From Nocardioides sp. SLBN-35 (lineage in GTDB: Bacteria; Actinomycetota; Actinomycetes; Propionibacteriales; Nocardioidaceae): a stretch of DNA of 64,000 nucleotides. Made by a program: the position numbers and the translations under genes. Shown in pieces: positions 7,162 through 15,394 of the stretch; position 1 is the stretch's first letter, and each line of letters opens with the position of its first letter. The stretch lies in assembly GCF_006715725.1 (NCBI RefSeq), contig NZ_VFNU01000001.1:5208001-5272000 (forward strand), written 5' to 3'. The notes under the pieces were generated by a model, which was given only the letters and a program-made list of their open reading frames with translations, had not been told where the DNA came from and ran no database searches.

Positions 7162-9492
7162 ATGGCGCGCACCCGGTTCGACGGACTTCCCCCCGGGAAG
7201 GTCGCTTCCCACCTCGGCGTGATGCTGCTCGTCGCGGTCGTGCTCGGTGTCGTCGTCTCCGGCCTGGCGATCCCGTTCGCCGGCGTGCTCGGCTTCTCCG
7301 CGCGCAACGTCTCCGAGTCGGTCGACGACCTGCCGCAGGAGCTCGAGACAGAGCAGCTGCCCCAGCGCACCGAGGTGCAGGACGCCGAGGGCAAGACGAT
7401 CGCCACGCTCTACGACCAGAACCGGGTCAACGTCCCGCTGCGCCAGATCTCGCGCACGATGGTCGAGGCCATCGTCGCGATCGAGGACTACCGCTTCTAC
7501 CAGCACGGCGCCCTCGACGTGAAGGGCACCCTGCGCGCCCTGCTCACCAACCAGGCAGCCGGCGGTGTCTCCCAGGGTGGCTCGTCGATCACCCAGCAGC
7601 TCGTGAAGCTGACCCTGATCACCCAGGCCGAGGGCGACAAGGAGGCGATCGCGGCCGCCAAGGAGGACAGCTACGGTCGCAAGCTGCGCGAGCTGCGCTA
7701 CGCGATCGCCCTCGAGAAGCGGCACAGCAAGGACTGGATCCTCGAGCGGTACCTCAACACGGCGTACTTCGGCGACGGCGCCTACGGCATCCAGGCGGCC
7801 GCTCAGCACTTCTTCGGCGTCAACGCCAAGGACCTCAAGCTGCGCCAGGCCGCGCTCCTGGCGGGCCTCGTGCAGAGCCCCGAGGCCTACAACCCGACGC
7901 GGAACGCCGCCCAGGCCAAGGTCCGCCGCGACATCGTGCTCGAGCGGATGGCCCAGCTCAACGTGATCCCCCAGGCCGACGCCGACAAGGCCAAGGACCG
8001 CAAGCTCGGCCTGCACGTGCAGGAGCAGCCCAACGGCTGCGTCAACTCCGAGGCCCAGTTCTTCTGCGACTACGTCGTGCGCTGGCTGATGACCGATCCC
8101 GCCCTCGGCGCCACCGAGCAGGAGCGCAAGCGGCTGATCTTCAACGGCGGACTCACCATCAAGACGACCGTCGACCTGCGCTACCAGAAGGCCGCCAACG
8201 ATTCCGTGGCCTCGCACGTCTACAAGGACGACTCGGCCATCGGCGGCCTGGCGCTCATCGAGCCCGGGACCGGCAACGTCAAGGGCCTGGCCCAGTCGCG
8301 GCCGATGGGCAAGAAGAAGGGCGAGACCTTCCTCAACTACGCCGTGCCGACGAGGTACGGCGACGCGGCCGGCTTCCAGCCCGGATCGACGTTCAAGGCG
8401 TTCGTGCTGGCCTCGGCGATCAACCAGGACATCCCGCTGACCCAGCGGTTCCCGGCGCCGCAGACCCTGACCGTCAACCTGGGCGACTTCACGACCTGCG
8501 ACGGGCCCTACCAGAGCGGCGAGACCTGGAGCCCGAAGAACTCGACCAGCGCCTCGGCCGCCCCCAACCTCTACGAGGGCACCCAGAAGTCGGTCAACAC
8601 CTTCTTCGTGAACCTCGAGAAGGCGACCGGCATCTGCGAGCCGTGGAAGCTGGCCCGCGAAATGGGCATCACCGAGCTCACCAAGGCCGCGCAGGTCCCG
8701 TCGTTCACCCTCGGCATCGCCGACGTCAGCCCGCTGGAGATGGCCGAGGCGTACGCCACCTTCGCCGCCCAGGGACTGCACTGCGACGCCCGCCCGGTCA
8801 CCGAGATCGCCGACGCCCAGGGCAATGTGCTCAAGAAGTACGAGAAGCAGTGCACCCAGGTGCTCGCCAGCCCGGTCGCCAACGCGGTCAACGACGTGCT
8901 GCGCGGCGTGGTCTCCTCAGGCGGGTTCGCCGCGGCCCAGTACCCGGGCCAGCCGGCCGCCGGCAAGACCGGTACGACCAGCGACAACAAGGCCGTGTGG
9001 TTCGTCGGCTACACCCCCAACCTCGCCGGCGCGGCGATGGTCGCGGGCGTCAACCGGGCCGGCCAGCCGCAGTCCCTCGACGGCGTCTCGATCGGCGGCG
9101 CGGTCCGCTCGACCTCCGGTTCCACGACCGCCGGCCCGATCTGGGGCGACGCGTTCAAGGCCGTGGCCCCGCTGCTCGACGACGTCGACTTCACCCGCCC
9201 GTCCTCGACCGACGTCCGCGGCCTGCTGATCACGGTGCCGCCCGTGTCCGGCAAGTCGTACGACGACGCGAAGGCGACCCTCGAAGGGCTCGGCTTCACC
9301 GTCGTCAACGGCGGCACCGTCGACTCCGCGGTCGGCCAGGGCCTGGTCGCCTGGTCGGCGCCGGGCACCGGCGCCCGCCTGGCCTCCGGCGACACGGTCA
9401 CGCTCTACGTCTCCGACGGCACGCCGAAGGTCAAGAAGGGCAAGGGGAAGAAGAACAAGGGCCACGGCAACAACGGGAACGGCCAGGGCTGA
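7162..9492 (+). CDS. ponA2: Bifunctional class A penicillin-binding protein with PASTA domain (PonA2-like)
   Basis: A 776-residue peptidoglycan synthase. A signal-anchor (about residues 13-40) is followed by a GT51 glycosyltransferase domain with the catalytic region around IEDYRFYQHGALD and GGSSITQQLVK. The transpeptidase domain has its nucleophile in PGSTFKAF (about residue 409) and a KTGT box (about 602). A single PASTA repeat (about 690-760) and a Lys/Gly/Asn-rich tail (KKGKGKKNKG) complete it. GT51 polymerises lipid II and the transpeptidase cross-links it. Position next to whiB4 and before a metallophosphoesterase matches ponA2 (Rv3682) of mycobacteria. It ends 7 bp before a REP-like palindrome that separates it from the convergent yqeY. 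Confidence 0.94.
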   Translation: MARTRFDGLPPGKVASHLGVMLLVAVVLGVVVSGLAIPFAGVLGFSARNVSESVDDLPQELETEQLPQRTEVQDAEGKTIATLYDQNRVNVPLRQISRTMVEAIVAIEDYRFYQHGALDVKGTLRALLTNQAAGGVSQGGSSITQQLVKLTLITQAEGDKEAIAAAKEDSYGRKLRELRYAIALEKRHSKDWILERYLNTAYFGDGAYGIQAAAQHFFGVNAKDLKLRQAALLAGLVQSPEAYNPTRNAAQAKVRRDIVLERMAQLNVIPQADADKAKDRKLGLHVQEQPNGCVNSEAQFFCDYVVRWLMTDPALGATEQERKRLIFNGGLTIKTTVDLRYQKAANDSVASHVYKDDSAIGGLALIEPGTGNVKGLAQSRPMGKKKGETFLNYAVPTRYGDAAGFQPGSTFKAFVLASAINQDIPLTQRFPAPQTLTVNLGDFTTCDGPYQSGETWSPKNSTSASAAPNLYEGTQKSVNTFFVNLEKATGICEPWKLAREMGITELTKAAQVPSFTLGIADVSPLEMAEAYATFAAQGLHCDARPVTEIADAQGNVLKKYEKQCTQVLASPVANAVNDVLRGVVSSGGFAAAQYPGQPAAGKTGTTSDNKAVWFVGYTPNLAGAAMVAGVNRAGQPQSLDGVSIGGAVRSTSGSTTAGPIWGDAFKAVAPLLDDVDFTRPSSTDVRGLLITVPPVSGKSYDDAKATLEGLGFTVVNGGTVDSAVGQGLVAWSAPGTGARLASGDTVTLYVSDGTPKVKKGKGKKNKGHGNNGNGQG

Positions 9493-9499
9493 CTCTGGA

Positions 9500-9562
9500 C
9501 CGCACCCCATGCGTTCTGGTCGCAGATCGGCCCAGATCGCGACCATTCCGCATGGGGTGCGG
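9500..9562. repeat. REP-like palindrome, copy 1
   Basis: Outer arms CCGCACCCCATGCG (9500-9513) and its exact complement (9549-9562) enclose inner arms TGGTCGC (9517-9523) and GCGACCA (9539-9545). It lies between convergent genes, where it may act as a bidirectional terminator. A second copy with identical outer arms is at 53615-53681, so it is a dispersed repeat and not a one-off terminator. Confidence 0.85.
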
Positions 9563-9570
9563 CGGACAGC

Positions 9571-10029
9571 TCAGCCGAGCTGGCGGCGTACCTCAGCGGC
9601 CACGGCGGCACCGTCGGCACGGCCCTTGACCTGCGGCTGCACGATGCCCATCACCTGACCCATCGCCTTCGGCCCGGCACCCGCGGCCCCGGCCTGCTCG
9701 ACAGCGGCGGTCACGATCGCGGCGATCTCCTCGGGACCGAGCTGCTCGGGCAGGTAGTCCTGGATCACCGCGGCCTCGGCCCGCTCCTTCGCGGCGCTCT
9801 CGGGCCGGTCGCCCTCCTCGAACGCCACCGCGGCCTCGCGGCGCTTCTTTGCCTCGGCGGCGAGGACGGTGAGGACCTCGTCGTCGGTGAGCTCCTTGGC
9901 GACCTTGCCGGCGACCTCCGCGTTGGTGACCGCGGTGAGGATCATCCGCAGCGTCGACGACCGGACCTCGTCGCGGGCCTTCATGGCGGTCGTGAGGTCG
10001 GTGCGCAGCTGCTCCTTGAGGGTGCTCAT
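9571..10029 (-). CDS. GatB/YqeY domain-containing protein
   Basis: A 152-residue YqeY-family protein, all helical. It starts with MSTLKEQLRTDLTTAMKARD, followed by the conserved RMILTAVTNAEV and, later, IQDYLPEQLGPEEI and PKAMGQVMG segments. The domain resembles the tRNA-binding tail of GatB (amidotransferase), but free-standing YqeY proteins have no proven role and lack the catalytic GatB domain. It is transcribed divergently from the metallophosphoesterase with only 36 bp between start codons, so the promoters must overlap. Confidence 0.92.
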   Translation of the reverse strand: MSTLKEQLRTDLTTAMKARDEVRSSTLRMILTAVTNAEVAGKVAKELTDDEVLTVLAAEAKKRREAAVAFEEGDRPESAAKERAEAAVIQDYLPEQLGPEEIAAIVTAAVEQAGAAGAGPKAMGQVMGIVQPQVKGRADGAAVAAEVRRQLG

Positions 10030-10065
10030 GCCCCGATTCTGCCTGCCGTGGGCGAGACTGGACGA

Positions 10066-10995
10066 ATGGGATTCGGGAGGGCAGTGCTGCGGACGGTCGG
10101 CGCCGGGGGCGCCCTCGGGGCCGCGGTGACGTCGTACGCGCTGTGGGAGGCGCGCCAGTACACCCTGCGCCGGGTCGACCTGCGGGTGCTGCCCGCCGGG
10201 ATGCGGCCGCTGCGGGTGCTGCACCTCAGCGACCTGCACATGACGCCCGGGCAGACGCGCAAGCAGGAGTGGCTGCGCGATCTGGCCCGGCTGGAGCCGG
10301 ACCTGGTCATAGACACCGGCGACAATCTCGCCCACCGCGACTCCGTGCCCGTCGTACTCGACAGCCTCGGCGGCCTGCTCGAGTGTCCCGGCGTCTTCGT
10401 GCACGGCTCCAACGACTACTTCGAGCCCGGCTTCCGCAACCCGATCGGGTACCTCCTCCCGGACGACGGCTCCCGCCACACCCACGTCCCCCAGCTGCCG
10501 TGGCGCGACCTCACCGCGGGCCTCACCGGCGCCGGCTGGCTCGACCTCACCAACCGTCGCGAGCAGGTCAAGGTCGGCGACGCGGTGCTGGCCTTCGCCG
10601 GGGTCGACGACCCGCACCTCGAGTACGACGACCTCGGTGCCGTCGCCGGACCCGCCGACCCCACGGCCGACCTGCGGCTCGCGGTCGCCCATGCGCCGTA
10701 CCTGCGGGTGCTGGACCAGTTCGCCGCCGACGGCTACGACGCCGTCGTCGCCGGACACACCCACGGCGGCCAGGTGCGGCTGCCGTGGCCGGGCGGCTCG
10801 CGCGCGTACGCCACCAACTGCGACCTCGAGCCCGCGCGCGCCCGCGGCCTGCACCGCCACCCCGCCGACTCGCGCCCCGGCGACCCGGGCTCGGCCTGGC
10901 TGCACGTGTCGGCCGGGCTCGGCACCAACCCCTACACCCGGGTCCGGATCGCCTGCCGCCCCGAGGCCACGCTGCTCACGCTGCAGCCGCGCTGA
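10066..10995 (+). CDS. Membrane-anchored calcineurin-like metallophosphoesterase
   Basis: A 309-residue phosphoesterase. A hydrophobic N-terminus (about residues 3-22) precedes the metal-binding blocks HLSDLHM, DTGDN, GSNDY and GHTHGGQ. The third block is normally GNHD/E; here the histidine is replaced by aspartate (GSND), as in some YkuE/Rv3683-like members. Gene order after ponA2 matches Rv3683 of M. tuberculosis. Start ATG 10066 is preferred over an in-frame GTG at 10048, because the former puts the membrane segment at the very N-terminus. The substrate is unknown; YkuE-type relatives act on envelope lipids such as UDP-diacylglucosamine in other bacteria. Confidence 0.9.
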   Translation: MGFGRAVLRTVGAGGALGAAVTSYALWEARQYTLRRVDLRVLPAGMRPLRVLHLSDLHMTPGQTRKQEWLRDLARLEPDLVIDTGDNLAHRDSVPVVLDSLGGLLECPGVFVHGSNDYFEPGFRNPIGYLLPDDGSRHTHVPQLPWRDLTAGLTGAGWLDLTNRREQVKVGDAVLAFAGVDDPHLEYDDLGAVAGPADPTADLRLAVAHAPYLRVLDQFAADGYDAVVAGHTHGGQVRLPWPGGSRAYATNCDLEPARARGLHRHPADSRPGDPGSAWLHVSAGLGTNPYTRVRIACRPEATLLTLQPR

Positions 10996-11028
10996 CCCGT
11001 CCGGCGATCGGCCTGAGGCGTATCCCGA

Positions 11029-11059
11029 TTGCAGGTCCGGGCCCTGGCTCCGCTATGCT
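11029..11059 (+). promoter_or_regulatory. Candidate tRNA-Pro promoter
   Basis: TTGCAG (11029-11034) and TATGCT (11054-11059) are spaced by 19 bases and lie 41 bases before the tRNA. This fits a housekeeping-sigma promoter with a slightly long spacer. Confidence 0.4.
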
Positions 11060-11099
11060 CCGGTGCTTGTGAGTCGGCTTCTTCGAGGCCGGTGATCGG

Positions 11100-11173
11100 C
11101 GGGCTGTGGCGCAGTTTGGTAGCGCGCCTCGTTCGGGACGAGGAGGCCGCAGGTTCAAATCCTGTCAGCCCGA
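11100..11173 (+). tRNA. tRNA-Pro (anticodon CGG)
   Basis: A 74-base cloverleaf. The acceptor arm CGGGCTG (11100-11106) pairs with CAGCCCG (11166-11172) with discriminator A. The anticodon loop TTCGGGA, within stem CCTCG/CGAGG, gives CGG. The T-loop is GGTTCAAATCC. The 3' CCA is not encoded. Confidence 0.95.
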
Positions 11174-11178
11174 CAGGC

Positions 11179-11215
11179 CGAAGGGCGGATCCGGTGGAGC
11201 CGGATCCGCCCTTCG
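11179..11215 (+). terminator. Terminator hairpin after tRNA-Pro
   Basis: A perfect 16-bp stem, CGAAGGGCGGATCCGG (11179-11194) with its complement at 11200-11215, and a 5-base loop, starting 6 bases after the tRNA. There is no T-run, which is normal for actinobacteria. The bases from 11212 (TTCGACGTTCTCAGCC) recur after the tRNA-Ser terminator at 20306. Confidence 0.8.
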
Positions 11216-11310
11216 ACGTTCTCAGCCTCGTTTCTTCACCTTCCGCGCGCCGCCGTGTCGTCCGCCGACCGCGCGCCGATCACCTGTGCGTTCGTGACAC
11301 ACTGCATGCC

Positions 11311-12213
11311 ATGTCAGACGAGCAGGACAAGCTGAAGCTCAGCTTGGAGCCGCCCAAGCTGTTCGGGCGGAAGAAGAAGTCCGCCCAACCGGCCGAGGCG
11401 CCCGCCCCGGCCGCCGAGGCGCGGACTGCTCGTCCTGCCGCCGAGCCGGAGCCGGTTGCCGAACCGGTCGCCGAGCCCGAGCCCACCGTAGTGCTGCCCG
11501 AGGTCGTCGAGCCGGAGCCGGAGCCGGAGCCCGTCGTGGTCGCCGAGCCGGAGCCGGAGCCCGTCGTGGTCGCCGAGCCGGAGCCGGAGCCAGTCGTGGT
11601 CGCCGAGCCCGAGCCGGAGCCCGTCGTGGAGCCCGAGCCGGAGCCGGTCGTCGCGGCCCCCGCACCGGTGGCCACGGCCACCCCCAAGCCCGCACCCAAG
11701 CCCGCCCCCAAGCCCGCCCCCAAGCCGAAGCCGGCTCCCGAGCCCGCCGTCGTGGACGTCGAGCCCGAGCCGGTGAGCTCCGCGGCCCTCGAGGACGCGG
11801 AGATCGCCGCCCTGGGCGACGGCGGGCCGCTGCTGACCGTCTACCGCGCCGCTGCCCTCACCGGGCTCGTGGTGGGCGCGGCGATGGTCGTGCTGACCTG
11901 GCTGTCCCTGCGCGGCTGCGAGGCGGTCCGCGGGACGTCCTCGTGCGGCGGCGGCCCCGGCTTCCTGCTGCTCGTCGCCACGTTCGCACTCTGCGTCCTG
12001 CTCGGCGCCCAGCTGCTCAAGGCGTTCGCGATCCCCGACCCGGGCAGCAGCAGCTTCCTGGCGGTCGGCCTGGTCGCCGTGGTGGCCCTGCTGTTCCTCA
12101 TCAACCTGCTCGACCACTGGTCGACGCTGATCATCGTGCCGATCCTCAGCATCGGCGCCTACCTCGCCTCGGTCTGGGTGACGAAGACGTTCGTCGACCC
12201 GGCCAACGAGTAG
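11311..12213 (+). CDS. Pro/Glu-rich repeat membrane protein, function unknown
   Basis: I do not recognise this 300-residue protein. A short basic start (KLFGRKKKSAQ, about residues 16-26) leads into an acidic Pro/Glu-rich stretch (to about residue 155) built on a 30-bp tandem repeat at 11515-11634 encoding EPEPEPVVVA units. Next comes a basic run of PKPA repeats (about 130-143) and about four hydrophobic segments in the last 120 residues. This layout (disordered charged arm plus C-terminal membrane domain) is common for actinobacterial envelope proteins of unknown role. The repeat is perfect enough to be prone to length change. Start ATG 11311 is the first with no upstream alternative in frame. 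Confidence 0.8.
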   Translation: MSDEQDKLKLSLEPPKLFGRKKKSAQPAEAPAPAAEARTARPAAEPEPVAEPVAEPEPTVVLPEVVEPEPEPEPVVVAEPEPEPVVVAEPEPEPVVVAEPEPEPVVEPEPEPVVAAPAPVATATPKPAPKPAPKPAPKPKPAPEPAVVDVEPEPVSSAALEDAEIAALGDGGPLLTVYRAAALTGLVVGAAMVVLTWLSLRGCEAVRGTSSCGGGPGFLLLVATFALCVLLGAQLLKAFAIPDPGSSSFLAVGLVAVVALLFLINLLDHWSTLIIVPILSIGAYLASVWVTKTFVDPANE

Positions 12214-12242
12214 CGCGACCCGGCTCGAACTGGCCCGAAAAA

Positions 12243-12299
12243 GCCGCCGACCCGGCAGAAAGTGTCCTCGCTCAGGACATCTTCTGCCGGGTCGGCGCA
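12243..12299. repeat. Inverted pair of an 18-bp GC-rich repeat
   Basis: TTCTGCCGGGTCGGCGCA (12282-12299) faces an inverted near-copy (12243-12260), with a spacer that itself pairs (GTCCT/AGGAC). The whole folds as a hairpin between convergent genes. A partial copy (about 12315-12330) runs over the asd stop codon. The same 18-mer occurs as direct repeats at 49545 and 49576. Confidence 0.75.
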
Positions 12300-12323
12300 A
12301 TTCTGGCGCCCGTTTGTGCCGGG

Positions 12324-13367
12324 TCAGCGGGAGGCGGCGATCAGCTCCGCGATCTGCACGGTGTTGAGCGCGGCCCCCTTGCGCAGGTTGTCGTTGGAGA
12401 CGAACAGCGCGAGGCCGCGGTCGCCGTCGACGCCGGGGTCCTGGCGGATCCGGCCGACGTACGACGGGTCCTTGCCGGCTGCGGCGAGCGGGTTCGGGAT
12501 GTCGGCGAGCTCGACGCCGGGAGCCGTGGCGAGCAGCTCCCGCGCGCGCTCCGGAGTCAGCGCCCGCTCGAACTCGGCGTTGATCGCCAGCGAGTGGCCC
12601 GTGAAGACCGGGACGCGGACGCACAGGCCGGAGACCCGCAGGTCCGGGATGCCGAGGATCTTGCGGGACTCGTTGCGGAGCTTCTGCTCCTCGTCGGTCT
12701 CGTTCAGGCCGTCGTCGACGAGGTTGCCGGCGAACGGCAGCACGTTGTAGGCGATCGTCTCCTTGTAGACGCCCGGCTCGGGGAACGCGACGGCCTCGCC
12801 GTCGTAGGCCAGCTCCCGGGCCTTGTCGCCGGCCGCGGCGACACCGGTGGCGAGCTCCTCGACGCCGGCGATGCCGGAGCCGGAGACGGCCTGGTACGTC
12901 GACGCGATCAGCCGGACCAGCCCGGCCTCCTCGTGCAGCGGCTTGAGCACCGGCATGGCGGCCATGGTGGTGCAGTTGGGGTTCGCGATGATGCCGCGAC
13001 CGGCCGCGATCACCTCGGCCGCCGCCTCCGGGTTGACCTCGGAGACGACCAGCGGGATGGACGGGTCCTTGCGGAAGGCCGAGGAGTTGTCGACGACGAT
13101 CACGCCGGCGTCGACGAACCGGGGCACCAGCGCGCGCGAGGCGGTGGCGCCGGCGGAGAACAGGGCGACGTCGAGTCCGGTCGGGTCGGCGGTCTCGGCG
13201 TCCTCGACGACGACCTCGCGGTCTCCGAACCGGAGCACCTTGCCGGCCGAGCGGGGCGAGGAGAAGAACCGGACCTGGTCGACCGGGAAGCTCCGCTCGA
13301 GCAGGATCTGGCGCATGGCGACGCCGACCTGGCCGGTCGCGCCGACGACTCCGATGTTGATGCCCAT
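12324..13367 (-). CDS. asd: Aspartate-semialdehyde dehydrogenase
   Basis: A 347-residue enzyme that reduces aspartyl-4-phosphate to aspartate-4-semialdehyde with NADPH, the second step of the lysine/threonine/methionine/DAP pathway. It has the nucleotide-binding GATGQVG at about residues 9-15, the active-site cysteine in NPNCTT (about 131) and the TYQAVSGSGIAG segment. ATG 13367 starts 5 bp after the lysC stop, so both genes form one operon, as in most actinobacteria. The stop codon lies in a fragment of the 18-bp repeat described at 12243-12299. Confidence 0.96.
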   Translation of the reverse strand: MGINIGVVGATGQVGVAMRQILLERSFPVDQVRFFSSPRSAGKVLRFGDREVVVEDAETADPTGLDVALFSAGATASRALVPRFVDAGVIVVDNSSAFRKDPSIPLVVSEVNPEAAAEVIAAGRGIIANPNCTTMAAMPVLKPLHEEAGLVRLIASTYQAVSGSGIAGVEELATGVAAAGDKARELAYDGEAVAFPEPGVYKETIAYNVLPFAGNLVDDGLNETDEEQKLRNESRKILGIPDLRVSGLCVRVPVFTGHSLAINAEFERALTPERARELLATAPGVELADIPNPLAAAGKDPSYVGRIRQDPGVDGDRGLALFVSNDNLRKGAALNTVQIAELIAASR

Positions 13368-13372
13368 GACGC

Positions 13373-14653
13373 TCAGCGCCCCGTTCCGCCGTAGACAACG
13401 GCCTCGATCTCGTCCGACCCGAGGTCGAACGCTGCGTGGGCGGCGTTGACGGCCGCCTCGACCTGGGTCTCGGCCACGACGACCGAGACGCGGATCTCCG
13501 AGGTGGAGATCATCTCGATGTTGACGCCCGCCTCCGAGAGCGCCTCGAAGAAGCGCGCGGAGATGCCCGGCGAGGAGCTCATGCCGGCACCGACGATGGA
13601 CACCTTGCCGACGCTGTCGTCGTAGAGCAGCGACTCGAAGCCGACCGAGTCCTTGAGGCGGTCCAGCGCCGTCATCGCGGTCTGCCCCTCGCCGGCGGGG
13701 AGCGTGAAGGAGATGTCGGTGAGGTTGGTCGCGGCTGCCGACACGTTCTGCACGATCATGTCGATGTTGATCTGCGCGTCGGCGACGGCGCGGAAGATCG
13801 CGGCCGCCTCGCCCGGCTTGTCCGGTACGCCGACCACCGTGATCTTGGCCTGGCTGCGGTCGTGGGCGACACCGGTGATGATCGCGGCTTCCATGGAGCT
13901 TCCCTCCTGAACAACATCCTCGGCCTTGACGACCCAGGTGCCCTCCTTCTCGGAGAAGGACGAGCGGACGTGGATGGGCATGTCGTAGCGGCGGGCGTAC
14001 TCGACGCACCGCAGGTGCAGGATCTTGGCGCCCTGCGCGGCCATCTCGAGTGTCTCCTCGTAGGAGATCCGCGGCACCTTGCGGGCGCGGGGCTCGATGC
14101 GCGGGTCGGCGGTGAAGATGCCGTCGACGTCGGAGTAGATCTCGCACACGTCGGCCTTCAGTGCGACGGCGAGCGCCACCGCGGTGGTGTCGGAGCCGCC
14201 GCGGCCGAGGGTGGTGATGTCCTTGGTCGTCTGCGAGACGCCCTGGAAGCCGGCGACGATGGCGATCGCGCCCTCGCCGATGGCGGCCTCGATGCGGCCC
14301 GGCGTCACGTCGATGATCTTCGCCCGGCCGTGCTCGGCGTCGGTGATCACGCCGGCCTGCGACCCGGTGAAGGAGCGCGCCTCGTGCCCGAGGTCGTGGA
14401 TCGCCATGGCCAGCACGGCCATCGACATCCGCTCACCCGCGGTGAGCAGCATGTCGAGCTCGCGCGCGGGCGGCAGCGGGGAGACCTCGTTGGCCAGGTC
14501 GATCAGCTCGTCCGTCGTGTCCCCCATCGCGGACACGACGACCACGACCTGGTGGCCGGCCTTCTTCGTGTTGACGATGCGCTGCGCGACGCGCTTGATC
14601 CCGGCGGCATCGGCGACCGACGAGCCGCCGTACTTCTGCACGACAATGCCCAC
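13373..14653 (-). CDS. lysC: Aspartate kinase (alpha subunit; overlapping beta subunit likely)
   Basis: A 426-residue aspartokinase that phosphorylates aspartate at the head of the lysine/threonine/DAP pathway. It begins with the kinase motif KYGGSSV, has GRGGSDTTAVALA in the catalytic domain, and ends with two ACT domains (about residues 265-340 and 345-420) that bind the feedback inhibitors. As in Corynebacterium glutamicum, an internal in-frame start follows a strong ribosome-binding site (see 13892-13908); it would give a 173-residue regulatory beta subunit from the same frame. asd follows 5 bp downstream. Confidence 0.96.
   Translation of the reverse strand: MGIVVQKYGGSSVADAAGIKRVAQRIVNTKKAGHQVVVVVSAMGDTTDELIDLANEVSPLPPARELDMLLTAGERMSMAVLAMAIHDLGHEARSFTGSQAGVITDAEHGRAKIIDVTPGRIEAAIGEGAIAIVAGFQGVSQTTKDITTLGRGGSDTTAVALAVALKADVCEIYSDVDGIFTADPRIEPRARKVPRISYEETLEMAAQGAKILHLRCVEYARRYDMPIHVRSSFSEKEGTWVVKAEDVVQEGSSMEAAIITGVAHDRSQAKITVVGVPDKPGEAAAIFRAVADAQINIDMIVQNVSAAATNLTDISFTLPAGEGQTAMTALDRLKDSVGFESLLYDDSVGKVSIVGAGMSSSPGISARFFEALSEAGVNIEMISTSEIRVSVVVAETQVEAAVNAAHAAFDLGSDEIEAVVYGGTGR
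13892..13908 (-). promoter_or_regulatory. Internal ribosome-binding site and start for LysC beta subunit
   Basis: Inside lysC, AGGAGGGA (13908 to 13901) lies six bases before an in-frame ATG (13894), encoding MEAAIITG just ahead of the ACT domains. The product (13373-13894) would have 173 residues. C. glutamicum aspartokinase is known to be an alpha2-beta2 enzyme made this way; the site seen here supports the same arrangement. Confidence 0.75.
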
Positions 14654-14734
14654 GGGGGCTCACTCCTGGCGGTGGTCTCGGGGGAAGGGCAAAGGCCACG
14701 ACGACGGGGCCACCCCCGATTCTACGAGAGGGCG

Positions 14735-15394
14735 CTAGGCGTTTTCGCCGCTGTCCAGCACGGCGGCCGCCGCCTCGACCAGCGCCAGCTCCTGGGTGGT
14801 GTCGAGGTCCACGTCGAGCCGGTCGTGGGCCACGACCGACAGCAGCGCCTTCATCGCCGACCCGGCCAGCGCACCCCACGAGGAGACGTAGGAGAACTGC
14901 CACCACCACAGCGCCTCCTCGACGTCGCCCGCGTCGTAGTGGCGCACGCCGACGGCGAGGTCGGCCGCGATGCTGGTCAGGTCGTCGGAGAGCAGGCCCT
15001 CGACCATCTCGGGGGCGTAGGGGTCGAAGACGTAGCTGTAGGTGTCGAGCTGCCCGAGCAGGGTCGCCAGCTGGAGGCGCAACTCGTCGATGTCGTCGGG
15101 GTCCGGACCGTCGTCGGGCTGGTACTCGTCGCGCGGCGCGAAGTCGCGGTGCACGCCCAGCCGGGCGCCGGTGAGCGCGATCTGGCTGATCTGGATCAGC
15201 AGCAGGGACACGGCCTGGCCGCCGCTCGCCTGGGCTGCGACGACCCTGACGCCGTCGAGGAAGGACCGCACGGACGCCGCGATGTCGTCGGCGAAGCGCA
15301 CGGTCTCGGTCTCCACCGCGATCAGCGCCTCCAGTGCCGCGAGGCCTGGGAGCTGCTCGGTGGTGGTGCTGTTGTCGCTCATGTTCCCGTTCAT
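14735..15394 (-). CDS. DUF5063 domain-containing protein
   Basis: A 219-residue soluble, acidic protein of the DUF5063 family, function unknown. It is largely helical, with a conserved-looking EALWWWQFSYVSSWG near residue 165. Its ATG (15394) overlaps the recR stop in an ATGA junction, so it is co-translated with recR; the recR-DUF5063 order recurs in Nocardioides-type genomes and lies just upstream of lysC-asd here. An ATG at 15382 is a weaker alternative start. No catalytic motif is apparent. Confidence 0.85.
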   Translation of the reverse strand: MNGNMSDNSTTTEQLPGLAALEALIAVETETVRFADDIAASVRSFLDGVRVVAAQASGGQAVSLLLIQISQIALTGARLGVHRDFAPRDEYQPDDGPDPDDIDELRLQLATLLGQLDTYSYVFDPYAPEMVEGLLSDDLTSIAADLAVGVRHYDAGDVEEALWWWQFSYVSSWGALAGSAMKALLSVVAHDRLDVDLDTTQELALVEAAAAVLDSGENA

